NCBI GenBank assembly: GCA_002715405.1
Contig: PAZD01000068.1
Span: forward strand, 1 to 18,227
Source of the DNA: Acidimicrobiaceae bacterium
Lineage (GTDB): Bacteria; Actinomycetota; Acidimicrobiia; Acidimicrobiales; UBA8592
Length of the DNA: 18,227 nt
Direction of reading: 5' to 3'
The number at the start of each line of letters is the position of its first letter. Position 1 is the stretch's first letter. A program made the translations under genes and the position numbers. This document shows, piece by piece, positions 1 through 6,681 of this stretch. Below the pieces are notes generated by a model. It saw only the letters and a list, made by a program, of their open reading frames with translations, was not told the DNA's origin and ran no database searches.

Positions 1-29
1 GCATACTTGCTGAGAGAAAAGAGACGTAG

Positions 30-803
30 ATGTTCCCAAACTTGATTGATCAGTTCCGAATCGATGGGAAAGTTGCCGTCGTCACAGGAGCGAGCAGAGG
101 AATCGGTGAAGGAATCGCCATCGGCCTCGCCGACGCAGGCGCGTCCGTTATCCTCACCGCCCGCGATGAAGATAGACTCAACCAAGTTTCTGAAATCATC
201 ACCCAACGAGGAGGTTCCTGTAGCGTCATCGTTGGAGATATCACAGAAGAGCAGACCATCGAAGAACTCGTTAACCATGCTGTCGACGATTTCGGTTCGC
301 TCGATATCTGGGTTAGCAACGCGGGAACGTCAGATCATCCTGGTAATTTCACATTTGATGAATTTCCGGCTTGGCATTGGGATCAACAAATCGCCCTCAA
401 CCTTCGCCCCCATTTCATCGCGGCGAAAGCATGCGCTGAAGTCATGCAGCCCGGTTCATCCATCATCGGTATTTCATCCATCGCTTCCCTTCGAGCTGCA
501 GTTCGCTTCGCCGGCTACGGAGCGGCGAAAGCGGGAATGAATAATCTTTCACAAACTCTCGCTATTGAACTCGCGCCAAAAGGTATTCGGTCAAATATTG
601 TTTCTCCAGGCCAGGTTCCCACAGAAGCAACTACACGGGTTGGGGGAGTACCGCCAGAAAAATTTGCTGACTTTGCCGCAAGAATACCTCTACAGCGTGT
701 CGGCACGCCGCAAGATATCGCTGCCGCTGTCCTCTACCTTGTTTCTGAGGCAGGTAGTTGGGTCACAGGACAGAACCTGATCGTCGATGGCGGCTACACC
801 TAA
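30..803 (+). CDS. SDR-family NAD(P)-dependent oxidoreductase
   Basis: This is a complete classical short-chain dehydrogenase/reductase of 257 residues, the usual length for the family. The Rossmann cofactor loop TGASRGIG is at residues 19-26 and the NAG motif is near residue 97. The catalytic residues are Ser150 and Tyr163-x-x-x-Lys167 (YGAAK), and a PGQVPTEA segment follows. The C-terminus ends in the typical VTGQNLIVDGGYT. It should be a soluble reductase acting on a carbonyl or hydroxyl, but the substrate cannot be read from sequence; FabG-like ketoacyl or xenobiotic ketone reductases share these motifs. A purine-rich stretch (GAGAAAAGAG) just upstream supports the ATG start. The stop lies 7 bases from the stop of the convergent pheA gene. 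Its promoter lies outside the window. Confidence 0.9.
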   Translation: MFPNLIDQFRIDGKVAVVTGASRGIGEGIAIGLADAGASVILTARDEDRLNQVSEIITQRGGSCSVIVGDITEEQTIEELVNHAVDDFGSLDIWVSNAGTSDHPGNFTFDEFPAWHWDQQIALNLRPHFIAAKACAEVMQPGSSIIGISSIASLRAAVRFAGYGAAKAGMNNLSQTLAIELAPKGIRSNIVSPGQVPTEATTRVGGVPPEKFADFAARIPLQRVGTPQDIAAAVLYLVSEAGSWVTGQNLIVDGGYT

Positions 804-810
804 ATTCCGG

Positions 811-1746
811 CTATTTTAATTTCGCCCGGAGCTTATCCAACCAGCTCTCAGCGTCATCCCAAGCAGCCCCAGATTCTTTGCGGGCTTCCTTCGCGTTCTC
901 ACCGGCAGCGGGATACGAACCGAGAAATTTCACACGAACTTGCTTCGCTTGCAACGTTTTTAAACAATCAGCCATTAAAGGGTCAGCCATATGGCCTTCA
1001 AGGTCCAAAAAGAAGCAATATCTTCCAAGCCCCTCTCGGGTAGGCCTGGATTCTAACTTGGTGAGGTTAATGGAACGCGCAGCGAACTCTTGCAAGATCG
1101 CCAACAAAGACCCAGGTCGGTCAGACTGTTGAAAAATAACGACGCTTGTTTTGTCATGACCGGTAGGGGCAGGGATACCATCTCGAGCCACGAGCACAAA
1201 ACGCGTTTGGTTCCCCGGATGATCCTCAATTTCTGCGGCGGCGATCTCTAAACCATATTTTTCCGCAGCCAAACTTGTCCCAACAGCAGCTGTTTGCATA
1301 TCAGAAGTTTCAGATAACACTCGAGCAGCATCAGCTGTAGAATTCGCTGCTTCAAATTCGGCATCAGGTAACTGGCTACGAACAAAAGACCGGACCTGAG
1401 CTAACGCATGGGGGTAAGAAAGAACTTTTTTGATCCCATCAAGAGAAGCTCCAGGTTTCACAAGAAGGTTCATCGTGATTGGAATAACAACCTCCCGCTG
1501 AATCATAAGATCCCCTTCGAAAGCTAAAGTATCCTGAACGACGTTAACGGTCCCTTCAATAGCGTTTTCGATCGCGCAGAAACCAAAATCAATATCACCG
1601 CTCCCAGTGCTATGCAAAACATCAGAATGGCTTCGGAAAAGCACGTGTTCAGATGCTGCCAAATCAGGCTGAGAAAGAATAGCAGCTTCAGTAAAGGTAC
1701 CCGAAGGCCCAAGATACCCGATGCTACCAATACTCAATTCAGTCAC
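811..1746 (-). CDS. pheA: Prephenate dehydratase (phenylalanine biosynthesis)
   Basis: It converts prephenate to phenylpyruvate in the cytoplasm. From the GTG start chosen here (311 residues), the PDT domain opens with GYLGPSGTFTEAA, and the catalytic Thr lies in the TRF motif at residues 181-183. The C-terminal ACT regulatory domain carries ESRP at 232-235, the phenylalanine-binding motif, so feedback inhibition by Phe is expected. The frame stays open to an ATG at 1866, but that start would add 40 residues with no family similarity and would overlap the divergent hydrolase gene, so it is disfavoured. The TTG at 1737 is another option. No clear Shine-Dalgarno sits at normal distance, so the exact start is uncertain. 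It is a monofunctional enzyme with no chorismate mutase domain. Confidence 0.92.
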   Translation of the reverse strand: MTELSIGSIGYLGPSGTFTEAAILSQPDLAASEHVLFRSHSDVLHSTGSGDIDFGFCAIENAIEGTVNVVQDTLAFEGDLMIQREVVIPITMNLLVKPGASLDGIKKVLSYPHALAQVRSFVRSQLPDAEFEAANSTADAARVLSETSDMQTAAVGTSLAAEKYGLEIAAAEIEDHPGNQTRFVLVARDGIPAPTGHDKTSVVIFQQSDRPGSLLAILQEFAARSINLTKLESRPTREGLGRYCFFLDLEGHMADPLMADCLKTLQAKQVRVKFLGSYPAAGENAKEARKESGAAWDDAESWLDKLRAKLK

Positions 1747-1787
1747 ACTTTGAGGATAGAGGACAGATACCCCTACCCCTCGGGAAT

Positions 1788-1816
1788 TATTTAAACGAAA
1801 AGCAAAAATCGAACAA
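1788..1816 (-). promoter_or_regulatory. Putative sigma70-type promoter of pheA
   Basis: On the minus strand, TTGTTC (plus positions 1811-1816) and TAAATA (1788-1793) are separated by exactly 17 bases. This puts a transcription start about 35 bases before the GTG used for pheA and downstream of the longer ATG at 1866, which supports the shorter protein. It is a pattern match only. Confidence 0.4.
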
Positions 1817-1824
1817 TTTTTGCC

Positions 1825-1830
1825 TAAGGT
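1825..1830 (+). promoter_or_regulatory. Putative -10 element for a leaderless hydrolase mRNA
   Basis: TAAGGT lies six bases before the ATG at 1837, the spacing expected for leaderless transcripts that begin at the start codon. These are common in Actinomycetota. No convincing -35 is visible, and no Shine-Dalgarno is present in front of the gene. Confidence 0.3.
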
Positions 1831-1836
1831 AGCGTC

Positions 1837-2553
1837 ATGGACAATGACCAATTTTATTTCCGGCAACTACTTTCCGGAAGAGATCTGGGAGAAGATAACC
1901 AGCTTGCCCACCAAATGGTGAACTTTATGTACCTCATCGGAGACCGGGCAACTGGTGAAGTAGTTGTTGTCGACCCGGCGTATGACCCACAGGGTCTCGT
2001 TGATCTTGTCGAAGCAGATGGGATGAAACTCACCGGAGTGCTCGCGACTCATTACCATCCCGACCACGTAGGAGGGGACATGATGGGGTACAGCATTTCC
2101 GGAGTCGCTGACCTTCTAGAAATCACATCAATTCCGATTCATGTCCAAACAGAAGAAGCTGACCTTGTACAAAAGGTAACCGGCGTGTCAGAAAATGACT
2201 TAATTACCCACAGCAGCGGAGACAAGGTAACAGTGGGATCAATCGAGATTGAACTCATCCACACACCCGGCCATACTCCAGGAAGCCAATGCTTCTTTGT
2301 CGACAACAGACTTATCGCCGGAGATACGCTTTTTCTCGATGGCTGCGGGAGAACGGATCTACCAGGCGGAAACCCGAGAGAAATGTATGAAAGTCTCACG
2401 CAACGCCTCGCAAAGATCCCTGACACCGCAACCTTGTTTCCCGGGCACCTCTATTCGCCAAAACCCTGCCAATCCATGGGTGATACTCGAGCTAACAACT
2501 ACATCTATGCTCCTCAGTCACCTGAACAATGGATGGCAATGTTCGGATCGTAA
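1837..2553 (+). CDS. MBL-fold metallo-hydrolase, glyoxalase II / persulfide dioxygenase-like
   Basis: This is a complete 238-residue metallo-beta-lactamase-fold protein. The metal-binding motif HxHxDH is at residues 72-77 (HYHPDH), with further ligands at His146 (HTPGHTPG), Asp163 (GDTLF) and His204 (PGH). The GCGRTD segment after the GDTLF loop is typical of the GloB/ETHE1 branch, so hydrolysis of a thioester such as hydroxyacyl-thiol, or oxidation of low-molecular-weight persulfides, are the best guesses. In this phylum the thiol partner could be mycothiol instead of glutathione. The N-terminus (FRQLLSGRDLGEDNQLAHQM) begins where homologous proteins begin, supporting ATG 1837. It is divergent from pheA and has no obvious operon partner downstream. 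The choice between hydrolase and dioxygenase is unresolved. Confidence 0.85.
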   Translation: MDNDQFYFRQLLSGRDLGEDNQLAHQMVNFMYLIGDRATGEVVVVDPAYDPQGLVDLVEADGMKLTGVLATHYHPDHVGGDMMGYSISGVADLLEITSIPIHVQTEEADLVQKVTGVSENDLITHSSGDKVTVGSIEIELIHTPGHTPGSQCFFVDNRLIAGDTLFLDGCGRTDLPGGNPREMYESLTQRLAKIPDTATLFPGHLYSPKPCQSMGDTRANNYIYAPQSPEQWMAMFGS

Positions 2554-2639
2554 AACCTTCTGAACAGGGTATATACCCCTCAGAGAACCCTTCATCAACT
2601 AAACTGGTCTTAATATTCCTTATATGAGAGGTTGAAACT

Positions 2640-2777
2640 ATGGGAATCATGGAAAAAATTAAAGCATTATTCGGAGGTGCTTCTTCCGAATTAGAGGAAC
2701 CTGAAGTAGCAGAAGCAGAAGCAGCTACAACAGAAGATTCCGCTGAAGAATCTGGGGATACAACCAGTAACTGGTGA
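2640..2777 (+). CDS. Small acidic protein of unknown function (45 residues)
   Basis: The short frame starts at ATG 2640, with a well placed purine-rich ribosome site (GAGAGG, about 8 bases upstream), and ends at TGA 2775-2777. The product has an N-terminal amphipathic stretch (MGIMEKIKALFGG) followed by a Glu/Ala/Thr/Ser-rich acidic tail ending in Trp. There is no Cys, signal peptide or membrane segment. A 10-bp hairpin lies 20 bases after the stop, so the gene looks like an independent short transcript unit. I recognise no family. The helix could associate with a membrane or a protein partner, but this is inference. The ribosome site, sensible termination and lack of another gene in the gap are the case for it being real. 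Confidence 0.6.
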   Translation: MGIMEKIKALFGGASSELEEPEVAEAEAATTEDSAEESGDTTSNW

Positions 2778-2796
2778 ATCCATTAGAAAAAAGCAC

Positions 2797-2820
2797 ACGA
2801 GGAGCCTCCGGGCTCCTCGT
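2797..2820 (+). terminator. Strong hairpin, probable terminator
   Basis: ACGAGGAGCC (2797-2806) pairs perfectly with GGCTCCTCGT (2811-2820) around a four-base TCCG loop. An A-rich run lies just before it. There is no T-run after it on the plus strand, as in many actinobacterial terminators. On the minus strand the hairpin is followed by a T-run, but no minus-strand gene reads into it. Confidence 0.75.
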
Positions 2821-2825
2821 TCGCG

Positions 2826-2831
2826 TATAAA
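2826..2831 (+). promoter_or_regulatory. Putative -10 element for the PPOX gene
   Basis: TATAAA lies 22 bases before the ATG at 2854, immediately after the terminator hairpin of the preceding gene. No clear -35 is visible. Confidence 0.3.
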
Positions 2832-2853
2832 TATCGTTGAACATTAACTACTC

Positions 2854-3270
2854 ATGAAAGAAACCGAAGAAATGACAGAGATTACGCTCTCGGAAGAGAA
2901 TATGGAATTTGTGACAGAACGTCACCTTGCTTCCCTCACGATTGTTACTCCCTCTGGGCGTCCCCATGTCACGCCGATCGGATTCACATGGGATGATAAA
3001 GACAAGCTTGTTCGGATCATTACATGGGCTGGAAGCACAAAAGCGAAAATATTGGAACGCTCTTCATCTCCACTTCGAGCGGCAGTATGCCAAGTTGACG
3101 GAGGTCGATGGATCACATTTGAAGGAGATGCCACCGTTACCGCTGACCCTCAACGATGTTCCGAAGGAACGACAAGATATGCCAAACGCTATTCCCCACC
3201 TAAAGACAGGGGAGAAGATAGGCGTGTGATAGAGATTCGCGTCGATCGTCTTTTAGGAAGAAATACCTGA
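2854..3270 (+). CDS. PPOX-class pyridoxamine-oxidase-like flavin or F420 protein
   Basis: This 138-residue protein has the split-barrel pattern of the PPOX superfamily. A helix (EENMEFVTERHLASL) leads into the strand TIVTPSGRPHVTPIGFTWDD, followed by strands containing RIITWAGSTKAKIL, a KA-type cofactor-phosphate segment, and WITFEGDATV. These are the landmarks of small actinobacterial FMN- or F420-binding PPOX proteins such as the Rv1155 group. Substrate and cofactor cannot be decided from sequence. The start may be ATG 2854 or ATG 2872; the second gives MTEITLSEEN and has the more purine-rich upstream sequence (GAAACCGAAGAA), while the first fits the nearby -10 candidate. The protein is cytoplasmic and stands alone between two hairpins. 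Confidence 0.8.
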   Translation: MKETEEMTEITLSEENMEFVTERHLASLTIVTPSGRPHVTPIGFTWDDKDKLVRIITWAGSTKAKILERSSSPLRAAVCQVDGGRWITFEGDATVTADPQRCSEGTTRYAKRYSPPKDRGEDRRVIEIRVDRLLGRNT

Positions 3271-3294
3271 TAGACCATGCTATTTATTGGTCTA
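3271..3294 (+). terminator. Stem-loop immediately after the PPOX stop
   Basis: TAGACCA (3271-3277) pairs with TGGTCTA (3288-3294) around a 10-base AT-rich loop, starting at the base after the stop codon. A T-run occurs only about 17 bases further on. It is a weak terminator candidate separating this gene from the tRNA. Confidence 0.35.
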
Positions 3295-3319
3295 ACTCAA
3301 ACATATGAACCTTTTTTGC

Positions 3320-3347
3320 TTGCGAATGGCTGATCTTCCGATACGCT
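3320..3347 (+). promoter_or_regulatory. Putative tRNA-Leu promoter
   Basis: TTGCGA (3320-3325) and TACGCT (3342-3347) are separated by 16 bases, placing a transcription start shortly before the mature tRNA 5' end at 3360. This is a pattern match only. Confidence 0.35.
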
Positions 3348-3359
3348 CCATTTTTACTC

Positions 3360-3443
3360 GCGCGAGTGGCGGAATTGGCAGACGCGCAGGCTTCAGGTGC
3401 CTGTGTCCTTCGGGATGTGAGGGTTCAAGTCCCTCCTCGCGCA
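3360..3443 (+). tRNA. tRNA-Leu (anticodon CAG)
   Basis: This is a complete class II tRNA. The acceptor stem GCGCGAG (3360-3366) pairs with CTCGCGC (3436-3442), and the discriminator base A is at 3443. The anticodon stem CAGGC/GCCTG encloses the seven-base loop TTCAGGT, with CAG at 3394-3396, so it reads CUG. The long variable arm (TGTCC-TTCG-GGATG) is typical of leucine tRNAs, and the T-arm is GAGGG-TTCAAGT-CCCTC. CCA is not encoded (ACCCC follows). I recall a tRNA-Leu(CAG) gene also sitting just upstream of fhaA in Mycobacterium, so this is probably part of the conserved locus. Confidence 0.97.
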
Positions 3444-3468
3444 CCCCATACAATTCAAGATTGAACTT

Positions 3469-5994
3469 ATGAATTCTTTTTTTCTCCTCACCCAACAGCG
3501 GATCCGCAAGCACACGTTCATAGCGTTCGGCATTGCGATTATTACCTTCGTCGTTATATGCCTCTTAATCTCAAGGAGTCAAGGGACCGCAGAAGCTCAG
3601 ACAGAGGATAGCGAAGGCACTACCAATGTAGTACGACCAGATTTCAACGGAGATGGATTCGCTGATCTAGCCATAGGGGCAACGGGGGAACGATTTGGCG
3701 ACGCAAATGCAGCTGGCGCTATCTCTATCCTCTATGGAGACGCTGAACAGACACCGAAAAACAGTTCCTTCATTCATCAGGGGATGGCGTTTGTTCCAGA
3801 CTTAGATGAACTCCGAGATCATTTTGGTGCTCGATCAACGTATGGAGATTTTAATGGTGACGGGTTCGATGACCTGGTCGTTAGCGCACCTGATGAAGAT
3901 ATTGGCGGCAAAAAAGACGTAGGACAAATTTGGATTTTTCCCGGTTCACCTGACGGTGTAGGAGCGCTCGACGTAGGAAAAACATTTCATCAGGAGAGTT
4001 CTAGCACTTTAGGAACTAACGCTTCGGGTGATAGATGGGGAATAATGCTGTCATCGGGAGATTTTAATGGGGATGGTTTCGAAGATCTTGCCGTTGGAGC
4101 GCCAGAGAAAGATAATGGGTCAAAACCCGATGTCGGTAAAATCTCGATCCTTTATGGAACATCGAAAGGTCTTTCAACAGAACAAGCCCAAAATATCGAT
4201 CAAAGCACCAAAGGAGTTCCCGACGCAGGAGAATCAGGGGATAACTGGGGCAGAGCGCTCGCTTCCGGAGACTTTAACAACGATGGTTACATAGATCTTG
4301 CTGTAGGAGCTCCGGGAGAAAATTACGGACAACATCCTGAAGTGGGTGCAGTAACTATCTTGTATGGAACCCAAACAGGCATTACCACGAGCAACGCGTT
4401 CCGTATTCATCAAAACATCCCCCTTGTTCCTGATAGAAACGAAGCTTATGACCACTGGGGCGCAGTCCTCGCAACCGGTGACTTCAACAATGACGGTTTC
4501 AGTGACCTAGCAATTGGAGCCCCAGATGAGAGCAGCGGAAGAAGAGAACAAACAGGTGCAGTTACGATTATGTTTGGCTCACAAGAAGGGATAACCCCTC
4601 ATCGGTCTTATCGGTTGCATCAGGGAAGTTCAAATATGCCCGATCGAAATGAGGTTGGTGACAGATGGGGCTCAGTTCTGACCAGCGGTAATTTCAATGG
4701 AGACCAATACTGGGATCTAGCTATAGGAGCGCCAGCTGAAAGCACTCCCTCCGTTATGAGAGCAGGAGCAGTCACACTAGTATTTGGATCCCGTAATGGA
4801 TTATCCGGAAAAGATGCGATAGCTGTAAATCAAGACACAGCTGGTTTTGAAATTACTGCTGAACCAGCTGACCATTGGGGAGACGCGCTAGCTGCTCTTG
4901 ATATGAACGGCGATGGAAAATCAGAACTCGTTGTCGCAGCAAGCGGAGAGTCCTTAGGAACCCAATTTGATACAGGACTCGTAACTCTTTTTTGGGGAAC
5001 AGAACAGGGGATAGATCTCGATCTCTTTTTAACGCTTGATCAGGATACATACAACGTCCCGAATGAGAACAAAACGTTGGACTACTGGGGTCGACTTGGA
5101 ACAACCTCGCAACTAGACCTTGAACGACCACCGTGGGGATTAGTTACCACTACCGGCGTAAATACCGTGGTGTTAGCTGAGACAAAAAATGGTTATATCG
5201 TCCGTTCGCCATGCGGATACGCAGTTCCAGTTATTGGAGGAATGTTAGTAAAGGATATTCAAATAGCTATCGACCCTGGCCACGGAGGGGTCGATGGAGG
5301 AGCCTATTATGCCGGAATTTGGGAAAACGCTATTAATTTAAGCGTTGCCGAAGGATTCTTAGAAGAACTCGCTACGCGAGGTATCACTGCCTTCCTAGTT
5401 CGGACTCGAAATTATCACATTCCCCTCTCATCACGTGGACTCTATGCTGACCACTTACAGGTAGATGGAATGGTTTCCATCCATCACAATGCTCCAATGA
5501 TCGCTCCATCATCAGATCCGGGAGCAGAAGCTTTTGTCCAGAGCAACTCCACGCAATCCGCCAGATTAGGGACTTTAGTCTATGAATCTGTATACGAAGC
5601 TCTGGATCAATTCTCATGGGTAGCATGGACAAGTCAATACGATGCTGGAGTTATTCGGGTATTGAATAACAGAGGAACTGACACCTATGGAATGATGTCA
5701 CGTCCAAAAACACCAACGACTCTCATTGAACTTGCATATTTGGCGAATCCAGCTGAAGCAAGACTACTCAGATCCGCTGAATACGTCCCCGCTGTATCCA
5801 CCGCAATGGCCGACGCCATAGAAGACTTCCTTCAACTTCCAGCAGAAGGAACATATCCAACGACCGTCCGCAATTTCACTGCAGCTGACGCCCCTGGATA
5901 CAATGTCTGCTCCGATCCAGAGCTAACTGCACCATTTATATTTAACTTTCCACCCCGAGAAGAACTCATCGAGATGGGACTCATTGAAGAATAA
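3469..5994 (+). CDS. Exported FG-GAP propeller / N-acetylmuramoyl-L-alanine amidase fusion
   Basis: The 841-residue protein has three parts. A positively charged N-terminus and hydrophobic segment (about 15-35) act as signal or anchor. Seven FG-GAP blades follow, with D/N-x-N-x-D-x-x-x-D/E-L loops starting at residues 58, 127, 198, 268, 338, 408 and 478. The period is 69-71 residues, and a D-x-W-G signature ends most blades, so this should be one closed, calcium-binding, integrin-alpha-like propeller. A linker (about 546-597) leads to an Amidase_3 domain (about 598-790). Its zinc ligands are His605 (DPGHGG), Glu619 (WEN) and His672 (SIHHNA), and the catalytic Glu754 lies in TLIELAYL. It should cleave the amide between MurNAc and L-Ala of the stem peptide outside the membrane. 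No LysM, SH3 or other known wall-binding module is present, so the propeller may do the targeting. ATG starts 25 bases after the tRNA, with only a weak ribosome site. Confidence 0.9.
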   Translation: MNSFFLLTQQRIRKHTFIAFGIAIITFVVICLLISRSQGTAEAQTEDSEGTTNVVRPDFNGDGFADLAIGATGERFGDANAAGAISILYGDAEQTPKNSSFIHQGMAFVPDLDELRDHFGARSTYGDFNGDGFDDLVVSAPDEDIGGKKDVGQIWIFPGSPDGVGALDVGKTFHQESSSTLGTNASGDRWGIMLSSGDFNGDGFEDLAVGAPEKDNGSKPDVGKISILYGTSKGLSTEQAQNIDQSTKGVPDAGESGDNWGRALASGDFNNDGYIDLAVGAPGENYGQHPEVGAVTILYGTQTGITTSNAFRIHQNIPLVPDRNEAYDHWGAVLATGDFNNDGFSDLAIGAPDESSGRREQTGAVTIMFGSQEGITPHRSYRLHQGSSNMPDRNEVGDRWGSVLTSGNFNGDQYWDLAIGAPAESTPSVMRAGAVTLVFGSRNGLSGKDAIAVNQDTAGFEITAEPADHWGDALAALDMNGDGKSELVVAASGESLGTQFDTGLVTLFWGTEQGIDLDLFLTLDQDTYNVPNENKTLDYWGRLGTTSQLDLERPPWGLVTTTGVNTVVLAETKNGYIVRSPCGYAVPVIGGMLVKDIQIAIDPGHGGVDGGAYYAGIWENAINLSVAEGFLEELATRGITAFLVRTRNYHIPLSSRGLYADHLQVDGMVSIHHNAPMIAPSSDPGAEAFVQSNSTQSARLGTLVYESVYEALDQFSWVAWTSQYDAGVIRVLNNRGTDTYGMMSRPKTPTTLIELAYLANPAEARLLRSAEYVPAVSTAMADAIEDFLQLPAEGTYPTTVRNFTAADAPGYNVCSDPELTAPFIFNFPPREELIEMGLIEE

Positions 5995-6019
5995 CCTCCA
6001 CACACACTAAAATAGGATT

Positions 6020-6679
6020 GTGGTCATTAAAAAGGTAGAAAATAAGTTAGAAAGAATTATCGAGGGGACGTTCGCTCGATTATTTAGCAGCGCAATTAAA
6101 CCTGTAGAAATGAGCCGGCGGATCGTCAGAGAAATTGAACGTCACAGGAGCATCGGAGTCAATGGTGAAAATCTCGCACCAAACGATTTTGATGTAGTGA
6201 TATCCCAAGATGACTTTGATAATTTTGCCGATGCTAGTGAGTCGATCCGGCGTGAGCTAGAAGAAAGAATCCGTGACTACTCTTATCAGGAAGCCTATGG
6301 ATTTCTTGGTTCCGTGAATGTCAACTTAAATGCTGATAGGAATTTACGAAACGGGACCCTCAAAATCGATGCCCGCTTTAAACAAAATGAAAACGGTTAC
6401 CCTCCAGGCGCCCTTGTGCTACCTGATGGACAAAGAATTGTCCTTGCTGAAGCCACAATAAGCATTGGTCGTCTTCAAGAATCGACAATTTTCATTGATG
6501 ACCCAAGTATTAGCAGGAACCAAGCCAAGATAGACATGGGAGAGAACGGGTACCTTCTCTCCGACCTTGGATCGACAAATGGAACTTCTGTCAACGGGTT
6601 TCCTATTTCACAACACTGGCTTGTTGATCATGATCAGATTGAATTTGGTCAATACAGTGTCCGATTTGAAGCAAGTTAG
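6020..6679 (+). CDS. fhaA: FhaA-like protein: DUF3662 plus FHA domain
   Basis: This protein binds phosphothreonine and should couple Ser/Thr kinase signals to peptidoglycan synthesis; in mycobacteria FhaA binds phosphorylated MviN/MurJ-type partners. The N-terminal DUF3662 domain (about 1-115) has the typical opening VENKLERIIEGTFARLF and IKPVEMSRRIVREIE. The C-terminal FHA domain has Gly150-Arg151, Ser-x-x-x-Asn near 165 (SISRNQ) and the GSTNGT loop at 184-189. At 219 residues it is far shorter than the mycobacterial protein, which I recall at about 530, because the long low-complexity linker is reduced to about 25 residues. The start is GTG 6020 with a minimal TAGG upstream. It is followed two bases later by the crotonase-like gene and is probably co-transcribed with it. 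Confidence 0.92.
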   Translation: MVIKKVENKLERIIEGTFARLFSSAIKPVEMSRRIVREIERHRSIGVNGENLAPNDFDVVISQDDFDNFADASESIRRELEERIRDYSYQEAYGFLGSVNVNLNADRNLRNGTLKIDARFKQNENGYPPGALVLPDGQRIVLAEATISIGRLQESTIFIDDPSISRNQAKIDMGENGYLLSDLGSTNGTSVNGFPISQHWLVDHDQIEFGQYSVRFEAS

Positions 6680-6681
6680 TT

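Noticed and set aside
46..540. Long plus-strand frame of 164 codons inside the first SDR gene
   Set aside because: It is a Ser/Pro-rich shadow of the SDR frame, with no motifs and no own ribosome site.
1747..1866. N-terminal extension of prephenate dehydratase to ATG 1866
   Set aside because: It would overlap the start of the divergent hydrolase gene, lies upstream of the best promoter candidate, and has no family similarity.
3292..3513. Minus-strand 73-codon frame over the tRNA-Leu gene
   Set aside because: Its middle part is the antisense translation of tRNA-Leu, a well-known source of spurious proteins; the tRNA structure on the plus strand is unambiguous.
3640..5110. The propeller repeats considered as a DNA tandem repeat or recombination hotspot
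   Set aside because: The 210-base periodicity is conserved at protein level but the nucleotide copies are well diverged; it is a domain repeat, not a satellite.
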